This document shows positions 25,863-34,661 of a DNA stretch of 64,000 bases, piece after piece; positions within the stretch are counted from its first letter, which is position 1, and each line of letters starts with the position of its first letter. Below the pieces are notes generated by a model. That model ran no database searches. It was not told the DNA's origin and worked only from the letters and a program-made list of their open reading frames with translations. A program made the position numbers and the translations under genes. Source of the DNA: Pseudomonas sp. (GTDB lineage: Bacteria; Pseudomonadota; Gammaproteobacteria; Pseudomonadales; Pseudomonadaceae). Location: positions 1 through 64,000 of the forward strand of contig NZ_PEKX01000012.1 of the NCBI RefSeq assembly GCF_002796985.1, given 5' to 3'.

Positions 25863-27356
25863 ATGCTCGCTTCCCTGCCCATCAAGCCCGAATCCCGCGC
25901 CTTCCTGCAGCGCGCCCCGAAGATGCTGATCGGTGCCGACTGGACCTCCGCCAGCGACGGCGCCCTGATGGACCTGCGCAACCCGGCCACCGGCGAAGTG
26001 CTCTGCCAGGTGCCGGCCAGCACCGCCGAAGACGTCGACCGCGCCGTGCGCGCCGCGCGCCAGGCCTTCGATGATTCGGCCTGGAGCCGCACCCGTCCGC
26101 GCGAACGGCAGAACCTGCTGTGGAAGCTCGCCGACCTGATGGAGCGCGATGCCGACCTGCTGGCCGAGCTGGAATGCCTGAACAACGGCAAAAGCGCCGC
26201 CGTCGCCCGCGTGATGGACGTGCAGTTGGCCATCGACTTCCTGCGCTACATGGCCGGCTACGCCACCAAGATCGAAGGCACCACCGTCGACGTGTCCATG
26301 CCGCTGATGCCCGACGGCGACTTCCACGGCTACATCCGCCGCGAAGCCGTCGGCGTGGTGGGTGCCATCGTCGCCTGGAACTTCCCCCTGCTGCTGGCCT
26401 GCTGGAAGCTCGGCCCGGCGCTGGCCACCGGCTGCAGCGTGGTACTCAAACCCGCTGACGAAACCCCGCTGTCCGCACTGAAACTCGCCGAGCTGGTACT
26501 CGAAGCCGGCTACCCGGCGGGCGTGTTCAACGTCGTTACCGGCACCGGCATCACCGCCGGCGCCGCCCTCTCCCACCACCCGCTGGTGGACAAGCTGACC
26601 TTCACCGGCTCCACCCCGGTGGGCAAGCAGATCGGCAAGGCGGCCATGGACAACATGACCCGCGTGACCCTGGAGCTGGGCGGCAAGTCGCCGACCATCG
26701 TCATGGCCGATGCCGACCTCGCCACCGCCGCCGCCGGCGCCGCCCAGGCGATCTTCTTCAACCAGGGCCAGGTCTGCTGCGCCGGCTCGCGCCTGTACGT
26801 GCAGCGCAAGCACTTCGACAACGTGGTGGCCGACATCGCCGGCATCGCCAACGGCATGAAGCTGGGCAACGGCCTGGACCCGAGCATCGACATGGGCCCG
26901 CTGATCTCCGCCAAACAGCAGAAGCGCGTGTTCGACTACATCGAACTGGGCCGCGACAAGGGCGCCACCATCGCCTGCGGCGGCGAACAGTTCGGCCCCG
27001 GCTACTTCGTCAAACCCACGGTGATCGTCGATGTCGACCAGCAGAACCCGCTGGTACAGGAAGAAATCTTCGGCCCGGTACTGGTCGCCATGCCCTTCGA
27101 CGACATCGAAGACGCCCTGCGCCTGGCCAACGACAGCCCCTACGGCCTGGGCGCCAGCGTCTGGTCCAACGACCTGGCGGCGGTGCACCGCATGGTGCCG
27201 CGTATCAAGTCCGGCTCGGTGTGGGTCAACTGCCACAGCGCGCTGGACCCGGCGCTGCCCTTCGGCGGCTACAAGATGTCCGGCGTGGGCCGCGAGATGG
27301 GCGCTGCCGCCATCGAGCACTACACCGAGCTGAAATCGGTGCTGATCCGCCTGTAA
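25863..27356 (+). CDS. Aldehyde dehydrogenase, phenylacetaldehyde-dehydrogenase type
   Basis: NAD-dependent enzyme of 497 residues that oxidises an aldehyde to its acid. It has the cofactor region IVAWNFPLLLACWKLGPAL, the Rossmann motif FTGSTPVGKQIG, the catalytic Glu in VTLELGGKSPTIV and the nucleophilic Cys in NQGQVCCAGSR (the first Cys of CC aligns best). The C-terminus GGYKMSGVGREMG is typical. Overall pattern is closest to FeaB/PadA/PeaE phenylacetaldehyde dehydrogenases. Amine dehydrogenases release aldehydes, so this enzyme fits as the second step after QHNDH, and it shares the putative activator site with qhpA. The ATG at 25863 follows AAGAGG. Substrate range unproven. Confidence 0.88.
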   Translation: MLASLPIKPESRAFLQRAPKMLIGADWTSASDGALMDLRNPATGEVLCQVPASTAEDVDRAVRAARQAFDDSAWSRTRPRERQNLLWKLADLMERDADLLAELECLNNGKSAAVARVMDVQLAIDFLRYMAGYATKIEGTTVDVSMPLMPDGDFHGYIRREAVGVVGAIVAWNFPLLLACWKLGPALATGCSVVLKPADETPLSALKLAELVLEAGYPAGVFNVVTGTGITAGAALSHHPLVDKLTFTGSTPVGKQIGKAAMDNMTRVTLELGGKSPTIVMADADLATAAAGAAQAIFFNQGQVCCAGSRLYVQRKHFDNVVADIAGIANGMKLGNGLDPSIDMGPLISAKQQKRVFDYIELGRDKGATIACGGEQFGPGYFVKPTVIVDVDQQNPLVQEEIFGPVLVAMPFDDIEDALRLANDSPYGLGASVWSNDLAAVHRMVPRIKSGSVWVNCHSALDPALPFGGYKMSGVGREMGAAAIEHYTELKSVLIRL

Positions 27357-27381
27357 GCCCGCGCCAGAACTTGCAAGCTCG

Positions 27382-27452
27382 GTAGGAGCGGACTCCGTCC
27401 GCGATAGGTCCGCACCGCGCCGGAAATCATCGCGGACAGAGTCCGCTCCTAC
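27382..27452. repeat. Second-type REP pair
   Basis: Facing copies GTAGGAGCGGACTCCGTCCG and its complement, same type as 7774-7838. Confidence 0.8.
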
Positions 27453-27531
27453 GCTATCAGGTGGCACCGCAGCTTGGTGCCGATATCGAACCATCTACCT
27501 CGCCCGCGCGGTCCCCCTGCGCGGGTCTTGC

Positions 27532-27567
27532 ATCCCCCGGTCGCGGCAGCGCGCGGGGGATTTTTTT
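27532..27567 (+). terminator. Rho-independent terminator after the aldehyde dehydrogenase gene
   Basis: Stem ATCCCCCG / CGGGGGAT followed by seven T. A second hairpin (CCCGCGCGG / CTGCGCGGG) lies just upstream at about 27502-27524. Confidence 0.8.
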
Positions 27568-27574
27568 GCCCGGC

Positions 27575-28234
27575 TCAATCCCGATCCGGCGCCCCCAGTG
27601 GGAACAGCGGCCGGTGCGGCCGCGCCTCCTCCACCGCGCGGGCGAAGGATGGGCGCGCCAGGAGGCGGGAGCGGTAGGCACGCAGCGTTGGGTACTGGTC
27701 GCCGATGGGATGGGTCCAGTCGGCGTAGAACAGTGAAGGAGCCGCCGCGCAGTCGGCGAGGCTGAAGCTGTCCCCTGCCGCCCAGGTGCGCCCGGTCAGT
27801 TCCTCTTCCAGCCAGGCGTAGGCCAGTTCGAGCTTGCTCACCGCATGGGCCAGACCTTCCGCGCGCTTGCCCGCTTCGCCGCTCATGGCCCCCAGAACGG
27901 CGTGCTGTACCGGGGTCATCACGTGCCAGTCGAAGAAGCGGTCGAGGAAGCGCACGTCCAGCGCCTGTAGCGGGTCGTCCGGCAGCAGGCGCACCGGGCC
28001 GGGATGCTTCAGGTGCAGGTACTCGATGACGATGCTGGTCTCGGCGACGCTGTGCTCGCCGTCCAGCAGCACCGGGAACTTCGCCAGCGGCCACAGGCGC
28101 AACCAGTGCGCGCCATTCTCCGGCTGATCCGGGCCGAGGCAACGGAACTCGAAAGGCGTGGCGTTCTCGTAGAGGGCGATCAGCACCTTCTGCGTGTAGG
28201 AGGAAAACGGATGGCCGAACAGGACGAGGGACAT
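27575..28234 (-). CDS. Glutathione S-transferase
   Basis: Cytosolic GST-like protein of 219 residues. The N-terminal thioredoxin-like domain (LVLFGHPFSSYTQKVLIALYEN) has Ser/Tyr candidates near residues 11-13 and the cis-Pro/ES region KFPVLLDGEHSVAETSIVIEYL. The all-helical C-terminal domain contains the conserved N-capping/Asp motif (SFSLADCAAAPSLFYADW). The start at 28234 follows AGGTGA. It lies convergent with the aldehyde dehydrogenase gene and alone. Physiological substrate unknown. The 360 bp upstream (28235-28594) contain no recognisable gene or element. Confidence 0.9.
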   Translation of the reverse strand: MSLVLFGHPFSSYTQKVLIALYENATPFEFRCLGPDQPENGAHWLRLWPLAKFPVLLDGEHSVAETSIVIEYLHLKHPGPVRLLPDDPLQALDVRFLDRFFDWHVMTPVQHAVLGAMSGEAGKRAEGLAHAVSKLELAYAWLEEELTGRTWAAGDSFSLADCAAAPSLFYADWTHPIGDQYPTLRAYRSRLLARPSFARAVEEARPHRPLFPLGAPDRD

Positions 28235-28594
28235 GGCGAGGTCACCTGAGGCAGACGAAAGTACTCAGCCTAGACCCGAATGCCGACGGGCGAAGCGAGC
28301 ATGACCGTCGATCCGATCAGGCCACCGCACAAAGCCATCCGCTGCGCATGGAACCTCCGTCCCAGAGCGGCCCATCGCCACTACACAAGCCGCCACCCAT
28401 GTCGTTTTTGGTCATGCCCATGGCGATTTCGAGCAACTCGCCACCCCCGCACTGCCTTAGCTTGAGCCCCGCGTGAAGCGCATTGCCGCCACGCGGATTC
28501 CCCGGCCTCGGCTTGCAGCCCCTCGGCGAGGGGAAGCTGCGCCCGGCTCTGCGTCACCGCGCCCTGGATAACAATTTCAATAAAAGGCCGACAG

Positions 28595-30007
28595 ATGAGT
28601 GCTCCCAGTGCAAAAGGCGCCCATGGCGATCTGGTGCAGGGCTTCAAGCCCCGCCACGTCACCATGCTTTCCATCGCGGGCATCATCGGCGCCGGCTTGT
28701 TCGTGGGCTCCGGCCACGCGATTGCCGCCGCCGGCCCCGCCGCCATCGTCGCCTATGCCCTGTCCGGGCTGCTGGTAGTGCTGGTGATGCGCATGCTCGG
28801 CGAGATGGCCGTGGCCAGCCCCGACACCGGCTCGTTCTCCGCCTATGCGGACCAGGCCATCGGCCGCTGGGCCGGCTTCACCATCGGCTGGCTGTACTGG
28901 TGGTTCTGGGTGCTGGTGATCCCCATCGAGGCCATCGCCGCCGGGGTCATCCTCAACAACTGGTTCCCGCAGGTCGAGACCTGGGTGTTCGCCCTGTCGA
29001 TGACGCTGCTGCTGACCGTCACCAACCTGTTCAGCGTCGCCAAGTACGGCGAGTTCGAATTCTGGTTCGCCATGCTCAAGGTGGTCGCCATCGTCGCCTT
29101 CATCGGCCTCGGTGCCGCCGCGCTGTTCGGCCTGCTGCCGGGGCGCGAGGCCAGCGGCCTGAACAAGCTGATCGGCGAGCACGGCGGCTTCATGCCCAAC
29201 GGCTGGACGGCCATCTTCAGCGCGCTGATCACTACCCTGTTCAGCTTCATCGGCACCGAGGCGGTGACCATCGCCGCCGCCGAATCCAGCGACCCCAGCC
29301 GCAATATCGCCAAGGCCACGCGCTCGGTGATCTGGCGCATCAGCGTGTTCTACCTGCTGTCGATACTGGTGATCATCTCGGTAGTGCCGTGGAACGACCC
29401 GCGCCTGGTGGAGATCGGCTCCTACCAGCGCACCCTGGAACTGCTGCACATCCCCAACGCGCAACTGCTGATGGACCTGGTGGTGCTGGTCGCCGTGGCC
29501 AGCTGCCTGAACTCCTCGGTGTATATCGCCTCGCGGATGATCTACTCGCTGAGCCGCCGCCACGACGCACCGGCCTTCATCCAGCGCACCTCGGCAGCCG
29601 GCGTGCCGCGCGCGGCAGTGATCGCCAGCACGCTGATCGGCATGTTCACCACCCTGCTCAACTTCTTCGCACCCGGCCGCCTGTTCGACTTCCTGCTGGC
29701 CAGCTCCGGCTCCATTGCCCTGCTCGCCTACCTCGCCATCGCCGTGTCGCAGTTGCGCATGCGCGGCATCCTGCGCCGGCGCAACCACGAGCTGGTGTTT
29801 CGCATGTGGCTGTTCCCCTGGCTGACCTGGCTGGTAATCGGGATCATCAGCTTCATCCTCGCGGTGATGTTCATCATGCCGACGCACCGCATCGAAGTGA
29901 GTTCGACCCTGGCGCTGACGGTCATTATCATCCTGCTCAGCCAGACCCGCCGGCGCTCCTCGCACCCCATCCAGCCGGCCGTCAGCCGCCGCGCCGTGCG
30001 CGGCTGA
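28595..30007 (+). CDS. Amino acid/amine permease of the GabP type (APC superfamily)
   Basis: Inner-membrane uptake permease of 470 residues with 12 predicted TM helices. TM1 carries the APC signature MLSIAGIIGAGLFVGSGHAIAAAGPAA, followed by MRMLGEMAVASPDTGSFSAYAD and the later FSFIGTEAVTIAAAESSDPSRNIAKA. These are the features of GABA/amino acid permeases (GabP, AnsP, ProY). The AraC/GlxA-type gene starts 33 bp after its stop, in the same direction, so that protein may control it. The substrate cannot be read from sequence; an amine or gamma-amino acid is possible. Confidence 0.88.
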   Translation: MSAPSAKGAHGDLVQGFKPRHVTMLSIAGIIGAGLFVGSGHAIAAAGPAAIVAYALSGLLVVLVMRMLGEMAVASPDTGSFSAYADQAIGRWAGFTIGWLYWWFWVLVIPIEAIAAGVILNNWFPQVETWVFALSMTLLLTVTNLFSVAKYGEFEFWFAMLKVVAIVAFIGLGAAALFGLLPGREASGLNKLIGEHGGFMPNGWTAIFSALITTLFSFIGTEAVTIAAAESSDPSRNIAKATRSVIWRISVFYLLSILVIISVVPWNDPRLVEIGSYQRTLELLHIPNAQLLMDLVVLVAVASCLNSSVYIASRMIYSLSRRHDAPAFIQRTSAAGVPRAAVIASTLIGMFTTLLNFFAPGRLFDFLLASSGSIALLAYLAIAVSQLRMRGILRRRNHELVFRMWLFPWLTWLVIGIISFILAVMFIMPTHRIEVSSTLALTVIIILLSQTRRRSSHPIQPAVSRRAVRG

Positions 30008-30040
30008 GCAGGTCACCAACCCAAGCAGACGAGGTGCCGA

Positions 30041-31075
30041 TTGGTCGAACGCCGCCAGTTCAGTGGTGCCATGCAGGGCCGCAACCTGCGCTACCTCGAC
30101 GGTGAGGCCACAGAGCCCGGCCGCCTCGCGCGGGTGGGCTTCCTGCTGCTCGAACACTTCTCCCTGCCCGCCTTCACCCAGGCGCTGGATACGCTGGTCA
30201 CCGCCAACCTGATCCGCACGCAGACTTTCGCCACCGAAACCTTCAGCCTTGATGGCGAATCGGTCACCAGCGACCTCGGCCTGGTGATCTGCCCCGACGC
30301 CACGCTGAGCTCGGTGCAACTCGCCGAGCTGGACCTGCTGGTGGTCTGCGGCGGCTTGCGCACACCGCTGCGCGCGATACCCGAACTGACGCGCCTGCTG
30401 CAGACGGCCGCCGACAAGGGCATCGCCCTCGCCGGCCTGTGGAACGGCGCCTGGTTCCTCGGCCAGGCCGGCCTGCTCGACGGCTACCGTTGCGCCATCC
30501 ACCCGGAGAACCGCGCGGCGCTGGCGGAGATCGCCCGGCACAGCGAGGTCACCAGCGAGAGCTACCAGGCCGACCGCGACCGCCTCAGCGCCGCCAGCCC
30601 CACCGGCGCCTTCAACCTGGTACTGGAGTGGATCAACGCGCGCCACGGCCGCGAGCTGGTGGACGCTATCGTCGACATCCTCGCCTTCGAGGAATCGCGC
30701 TTCCGCCGCACCCGCCCGTCGCTGCACGAGAAGCTCAGCGAGCCGCTGCGCGAGGCGATCAACCTGATGAGCGCGAACATCGAGGAACCGCTGAGCCAGG
30801 ACCAGCTGTCGAGCTACGTTGGCCGCTCCAAGCGGCAGATCGAGCGGCTGTTCCAGGAACAACTGGGGACCACCCCGGTGCGCTATTACCTGGAACTGCG
30901 CATCACCGAAAGCCGCCGCCTGCTACAGCATTCCAGCTTGCCGATGGTCGAGGTGGCGCTGGCCTGCGGCTTCGTTTCGCCCAGCCATTTCAGCAAGTGC
31001 TACACCTCGTTCTATGGCTACTCGCCGTCGAAGGAAGCGCGCCACGGTTGTGTGAAAGCCCAGCGCAACGTGTAG
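30041..31075 (+). CDS. GlxA-type AraC-family regulator (DJ-1/GATase1-like sensor)
   Basis: Regulator of 344 residues. The N-terminal half resembles the class-I amidotransferase/DJ-1 fold of GlxA, ArgR and CdhR proteins (RVGFLLLEHFSLPAFTQALDTL, LDLLVVCGG, IALAGLWNGAWFLGQAGLLDG, where Trp replaces the usual Cys/Thr in the nucleophile elbow). The C-terminal half has two AraC HTH motifs (QLSSYVGRSKRQIERLFQEQ and VALACGFVSPSHFSKCYTSFYG). The start is TTG at 30041, 5 bp after GAGGTG; an ATG at 30071 is the alternative. It probably regulates the upstream permease. Confidence 0.87.
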   Translation: MVERRQFSGAMQGRNLRYLDGEATEPGRLARVGFLLLEHFSLPAFTQALDTLVTANLIRTQTFATETFSLDGESVTSDLGLVICPDATLSSVQLAELDLLVVCGGLRTPLRAIPELTRLLQTAADKGIALAGLWNGAWFLGQAGLLDGYRCAIHPENRAALAEIARHSEVTSESYQADRDRLSAASPTGAFNLVLEWINARHGRELVDAIVDILAFEESRFRRTRPSLHEKLSEPLREAINLMSANIEEPLSQDQLSSYVGRSKRQIERLFQEQLGTTPVRYYLELRITESRRLLQHSSLPMVEVALACGFVSPSHFSKCYTSFYGYSPSKEARHGCVKAQRNV

Positions 31076-31110
31076 GACGGGCGGGGACTGGGCGTCCCCG
31101 CCCGTCCTAC
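31072..31110. repeat. 17-bp-arm hairpin overlapping the stop codon of the AraC gene
   Basis: Perfect inverted repeat beginning GTAGGACGGGCGGGGAC, with a 5-base loop. The TAG stop (31073-31075) lies inside the left arm. It is a probable intergenic repeat acting as a transcript end. Confidence 0.65.
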
Positions 31111-31131
31111 AGGGAAACTCTGGCGTTGGGC

Positions 31132-31156
31132 GGTTCGCGAGCAAGCTCGCTCCTAC
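31132..31156. repeat. Single REP copy
   Basis: One TCGCGAGCAAGCTCGCTCC element with the CTAC end, unpaired. Confidence 0.75.
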
Positions 31157-31238
31157 ATCCGCTTTCCGCCCCTTCGCTCTCTAGGGACTTCCAGCGAAAT
31201 GTCCGCGCACTCCGAACGGCCCCCACACTTTGCGGCCA

Positions 31239-31266
31239 TAAAAAACCGCGCCCTGGGGCGCGGTTC
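31239..31266 (-). terminator. Rho-independent terminator of the amidase gene
   Basis: Stem AACCGCGCC / GGCGCGGTT followed on the minus strand by a T-run, 17 bp after the amidase stop. Confidence 0.85.
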
Positions 31267-31282
31267 TTCATCCGGCAGCCGA

Positions 31283-32977
31283 TCAGCCCAGCGGCGGCGT
31301 GCTCGGCGGCACCAGGCGCTTGGAGCCGGTGGCCTCGAAGGCGGCGGCGAAGCGCAGCAGCGCCGAGTCGTCATAGGCGCGACCGGCGAAGGTCAGGCCC
31401 ACCGGCATGCCGATGTCGGCCATCACGCCCATCGGCACGGTGACGGTCGGCACGCCCAGGTGACGGATCGCCAGGTTGCCGTTGGCGACCCAGACGCCGT
31501 TGCTCCAGGCGATGTCAGCCGATTCCGGGTTCACGTCGGCATCCGCCGGGCCCACATCGGCCACGGTGGGGAACAGCACGGCGTCGAGCTTCAGGCCGTC
31601 CATCCAGTCTTCCAGGTCGAGCTTGCGGGTCTTTTCCAGGCCGCGCAGGCCGTCAGGCAGGGTCTCGATCTGGTCCCAGGTCTTCAGGCCGCGCTTGGCC
31701 ATGTTGACGTACTCGTCCATACCGGCGACCAGGTCATCCTCACGGTTCGGCAAGGTGCCCGGATCGTGCGGGAAGATCTTCGGGCCATCGACGTCGGCCA
31801 GCTTGTTCAGCTTGGGGTCGCCGTTAGCGCGGAGGAAATCGTCGAAGCCCCAACCGGACAGTTCCCACAGCTCATCGTGAAGGAACTCGGGCGAGACGAT
31901 GCCGCGGTTGTACACCGTCGGCGCGCCAGGGCGATCGCCCTCGCAGTTGGAGACCAGCGGGAAGTCCACTTCGATGACTTCGGCGCCGGCGGCCTCCAGG
32001 GCCTTGCGGGCCTGTTCCCAGAGGTCGATGACCGAGGCGCGGGTGTGGATACGCTGGCCAGTCGGGCCGCCGATGCCGGGCTTCTCGCTGGTGCCGGCCA
32101 GTTCGTCCTTGTTGATGAACATGCGCGGCACGCCCAGGCGCTTGCCCTTGAGGGTTTCGGGGCCGGCGGCGAGCTCCAGGTAGGACGCCGGACGCACGTC
32201 GGCGACGGCGGGAATCGGCACCCACGGCTGCAGGCGCCACAGGTCGCCGCGCTTGTCGGCGTCTTCGGCCACCACCACGTCGAGTACTTCCAGCAGGTCG
32301 GCCATGGTGCGCGCGTAGGGCACCACCACGTCCATGGTCGGGGTCAGCGGCCAGTTGCCGCGCACCGAAATCACGCCACGGGACGGGGTGTAGGCGCACA
32401 GGCCATTGTTCGAGGCCGGGCCACGACCGCTGGACCAGGTTTCTTCCGCCAGGCCGAAGGCCGAGAAGCTCGCGGCGGTCGCGGTGCCGGCACCGTTGGA
32501 GGAGCCGGAGGCAAAGGGCGCGGTGAGGAATTTGCGGTTGTACGGGCTTTCCGCACGGCCGTAGACGCCGCGCTGCATGCCACCATTGGCCATGGGCGGC
32601 ATGTTGGTCTTGCCCAGGCAGATGGCGCCGCCAGCGCGCAGGCGCTCGACGGTGAAGGCGTCGCGGTAGGCGACCAGGTCCTTGAAGGCCGGGCTGCCGG
32701 AGGCGGCGGTCAGACCCTTGACCAGGTAGCTGTCCTTGGCGGTGTAGGGAATGCCGTCCAGCGGGCCGAGGGTTTCGCCACTGGCGCGGCGGGCGTCGGA
32801 GGCTTCGGCTTCCTTCAGGGCCTGCGCGTTGCGCACGACCACGGCATTGAGCCGGGTCGGGCCATCGTAGGCGTCGATGCGCGCGAGGTAGGCCTTGACC
32901 AGTTCGACCGCGGTGGTGCGGCCCGACTCCAGGGCTTCACGCAGCTGCGCAATGGAAACTTCGGTTACCTCGATCAT
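31283..32977 (-). CDS. Amidase-signature family hydrolase
   Basis: Amide or carbamoyl hydrolase of 564 residues. Amidase-signature features are the Ser-cisSer-Lys region: Lys in IPYTAKDSYL, the cis-Ser in FASGSSNGAGTATAASFS, and the segment EETWSSGRGPASNNGLCAYTPSRG. In that segment the usual G-T-D-T-G-G-S is altered to E-T-W-S-S-G-R, with the second Ser as nucleophile candidate. It is longer than GatA (about 480 residues) because of insertions around 230-400. The start at 32977 follows GGTGAAAG. A 30-codon frame overlaps its start (ATGA). Substrate unknown. Confidence 0.85.
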   Translation of the reverse strand: MIEVTEVSIAQLREALESGRTTAVELVKAYLARIDAYDGPTRLNAVVVRNAQALKEAEASDARRASGETLGPLDGIPYTAKDSYLVKGLTAASGSPAFKDLVAYRDAFTVERLRAGGAICLGKTNMPPMANGGMQRGVYGRAESPYNRKFLTAPFASGSSNGAGTATAASFSAFGLAEETWSSGRGPASNNGLCAYTPSRGVISVRGNWPLTPTMDVVVPYARTMADLLEVLDVVVAEDADKRGDLWRLQPWVPIPAVADVRPASYLELAAGPETLKGKRLGVPRMFINKDELAGTSEKPGIGGPTGQRIHTRASVIDLWEQARKALEAAGAEVIEVDFPLVSNCEGDRPGAPTVYNRGIVSPEFLHDELWELSGWGFDDFLRANGDPKLNKLADVDGPKIFPHDPGTLPNREDDLVAGMDEYVNMAKRGLKTWDQIETLPDGLRGLEKTRKLDLEDWMDGLKLDAVLFPTVADVGPADADVNPESADIAWSNGVWVANGNLAIRHLGVPTVTVPMGVMADIGMPVGLTFAGRAYDDSALLRFAAAFEATGSKRLVPPSTPPLG

Positions 32978-33066
32978 GCTTTCACCGTCGGCTGAAGGTT
33001 GGTGGGAAGGAGCAGGTCTGCGTCGCGACGGACCCAGACGGCGCAAGTCGGAAAATGCGTGTTCAT
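32974..33066 (-). CDS. Possible 30-aa leader peptide overlapping the amidase start
   Basis: ATG at 33066 opens a 30-residue frame (MNTHFPTCAVWVRR...) whose TGA stop overlaps the amidase ATG as ATGA, the arrangement of translational coupling. The ribosome site is weak (GAGA/CGAG) and no family is recognised, so this may be chance. Confidence 0.3.
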   Translation of the reverse strand: MNTHFPTCAVWVRRDADLLLPTNLQPTVKA

Positions 33067-33249
33067 CTCGATTCTCTTGTACTTCTGTTACGCGACGGGA
33101 GTGAGTGTACCGTCGGCCGGCGGCAGGGTTCAGCGCCCGGCGGACAAACCGGAAGCGCATCAACAGGCTGTGAAAGGCGAATACAGCCGCCAGGGCGCAC
33201 ACACTGGCATGCGCGATCAGAATACACAACAGTCGTAAATTAAAAAAAA

Positions 33250-33279
33250 CGCCCGCCGAGTGGGGGGACTCGCCGGGCG
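33250..33279 (-). terminator. Hairpin with T-run on the minus strand
   Basis: Arms CGCCCGCCGAGT / ACTCGCCGGGCG (one mismatch), with a run of eight A on the + side, that is T on the minus strand. The likely transcript end is that of the lipoprotein gene about 150 bp upstream. Confidence 0.6.
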
Positions 33280-33428
33280 ATAGTCGGGCGCTGTGGGGAG
33301 CGCCCTGGAGAGTGAATCAGCGAAAGCCCGATGGCCGATGCTGACGCAGGCTATTCGCCGCCTGCCGGCGCTGGGCGGGTCGCTGGGGGGAGCGGCCCGC
33401 TCGAAGACGTATCAACCTGGAAAGATCA

Positions 33429-33818
33429 TCAACTGTGCTGCGCGCACTGGTAGGCGGCATCCAGCAGCTCGCCCTTGTCCTGCCAGGCGCTGCGCTGGTA
33501 CGCGCTGAAGTGGTTACCACCAGCGATTGGAGTCACCCGGACGATGCCGCTGGCCTGCAGCGGATCAGCGCTGCCGGTGAGCAACTGGCGGGTGGCGCCG
33601 CTGTCGCTGACGAAGGTGGCGGTGCCGGGGGTGAGCCTGCCGTCGACGCAGCTCAGGTAAGTGCTGCTGTCCTGGGCGGTGGTGCCGCCGAGGCTATCCC
33701 AGCTCAGTTGGGTTTCGGAGGTTGCCGCGCAGCCGGTCAGGCTGGCCACGGCCAGCAGTAGCGGGCCAAGGGTGATACGGGCAACCAGGCGATTCGGGGT
33801 GGGGCGCGGAGTGTTCAT
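33429..33818 (-). CDS. Hypothetical lipoprotein
   Basis: Protein of 129 residues with a lipoprotein signal peptide: basic start, hydrophobic stretch ITLGPLLLAVASL, and lipobox LTGC with Cys at 30. The mature part has two further Cys (YLSCVDG and YQCAQHS) that could form a disulfide in the periplasm. AAGGGA precedes the ATG. No family is recognised and the gene stands alone. Confidence 0.75.
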   Translation of the reverse strand: MNTPRPTPNRLVARITLGPLLLAVASLTGCAATSETQLSWDSLGGTTAQDSSTYLSCVDGRLTPGTATFVSDSGATRQLLTGSADPLQASGIVRVTPIAGGNHFSAYQRSAWQDKGELLDAAYQCAQHS

Positions 33819-34018
33819 CGATTCGGTCCCTTGGTCGGTGCAACCAGCTCTTGGGACAGATAGTCAGCCGCTCCCGGCTCGCGTACCACTCGATTGCATC
33901 GATAGTGAAACTCGACGCCGTCGATGGTTGCGCGCCGTAGCGCAGGAAGTTCGAACCCTCCCGCCGAGCCCGGTCGCCAATCAGGAATCCCCCGCCATTG
34001 CGCCCTGGAGGACACGCC

Positions 34019-34261
34019 ATGAGCTACCACGGGGACCTGTTCAAAGGCCTGCTGCGCGCCGCTCGCGACCGGGTGAACGAGCGGCGGGAACGCCGAAGCG
34101 TCAGGCCAGCTCCATCACCATCTCGTGCCACGCCATGCCGCCGTGGTCGGACGCCGACGGTTTCACGTAGCGGTAGCCGAAGCGCTCGTAGAGCGGCACG
34201 TGGCGGTCCTTGCACATCAGGTGGAGGGTGCGCTTGCCCAGGCCGGCCATGCGCTCGATGA
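34019..34261 (+). CDS. Possible small protein, N-terminus only convincing
   Basis: The ATG at 34019 has a good ribosome site (TGGAGGACACGCC) and opens a frame starting MSYHGDLFKGLLRAARDRVN, a plausible amphipathic helix. The frame runs 80 codons, but its second half is antisense to the acetyltransferase gene and reads as Arg/Pro-rich noise. It could be a real short gene that lost its end, or chance. Confidence 0.25.
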   Translation: MSYHGDLFKGLLRAARDRVNERRERRSVRPAPSPSRATPCRRGRTPTVSRSGSRSARRAARGGPCTSGGGCACPGRPCAR

Positions 34262-34595
34262 AGGTGCGCATCAGCAGCGTGGCGTAACTCTTGCCCTGCT
34301 GCGCCGGGTCGATCACCACCGACATGATCACCACATTGGGCGCCGCCGGATCATGGCCGATGAGCTCCTTGAACTCCTCGTCGGACATCACCACCTCGTG
34401 CGCGCAGCCGCTGTTGATGAAGCCGATGATCTCGCCACCCAGCTCCATGATCAGGAAGCCTTCGGGGTACTGCGCAATGCGCGTGGCGATCTTCTCGCGG
34501 GTCGCCGCCTCGTCGCCTTCGTAGGCGGTGGTTTCGATCTCGAAGCAGCGGTCGACGTCGGCGGGGGTGGCGGTACGGAAAGTCGGTTGGGTCAT
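34101..34595 (-). CDS. GNAT-family N-acetyltransferase
   Basis: Acetyl-CoA-dependent transferase of 164 residues, arylalkylamine acetyltransferase-like in layout. The beta4 strand and cofactor loop are seen as NVVIMSVVIDPAQQGKSYATLLM (motif A, Q/R-x-x-G-x-S/A), and the C-terminal part as HVPLYERFGYRYV (motif B). The N-terminus FRTATPADVDRCFEIETTAYE is typical. The start at 34595 follows AGGAATC. Substrate unknown. Confidence 0.88.
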   Translation of the reverse strand: MTQPTFRTATPADVDRCFEIETTAYEGDEAATREKIATRIAQYPEGFLIMELGGEIIGFINSGCAHEVVMSDEEFKELIGHDPAAPNVVIMSVVIDPAQQGKSYATLLMRTFIERMAGLGKRTLHLMCKDRHVPLYERFGYRYVKPSASDHGGMAWHEMVMELA

Positions 34596-34661
34596 GACGG
34601 GGGATTCCTGGCAAAGCAAAATCGAGGCGATAGGTTAACTCGGCCGCCTCTTCGCTGCCGC

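Noticed and set aside
23801..26233. An 810-codon minus-strand frame across the MHS transporter and aldehyde dehydrogenase genes
   Set aside because: It is the reverse of two well-supported genes and lacks any recognisable domain.
28577..30862. A 761-codon minus-strand frame opposite the permease and AraC genes
   Set aside because: Shadow of two real genes; composition is low-complexity.
30041..31075. The GlxA-type AraC protein as QhpR
   Set aside because: It follows the GabP-type permease at 33 bp and has a DJ-1-like sensor; nothing links it to the qhp promoters.
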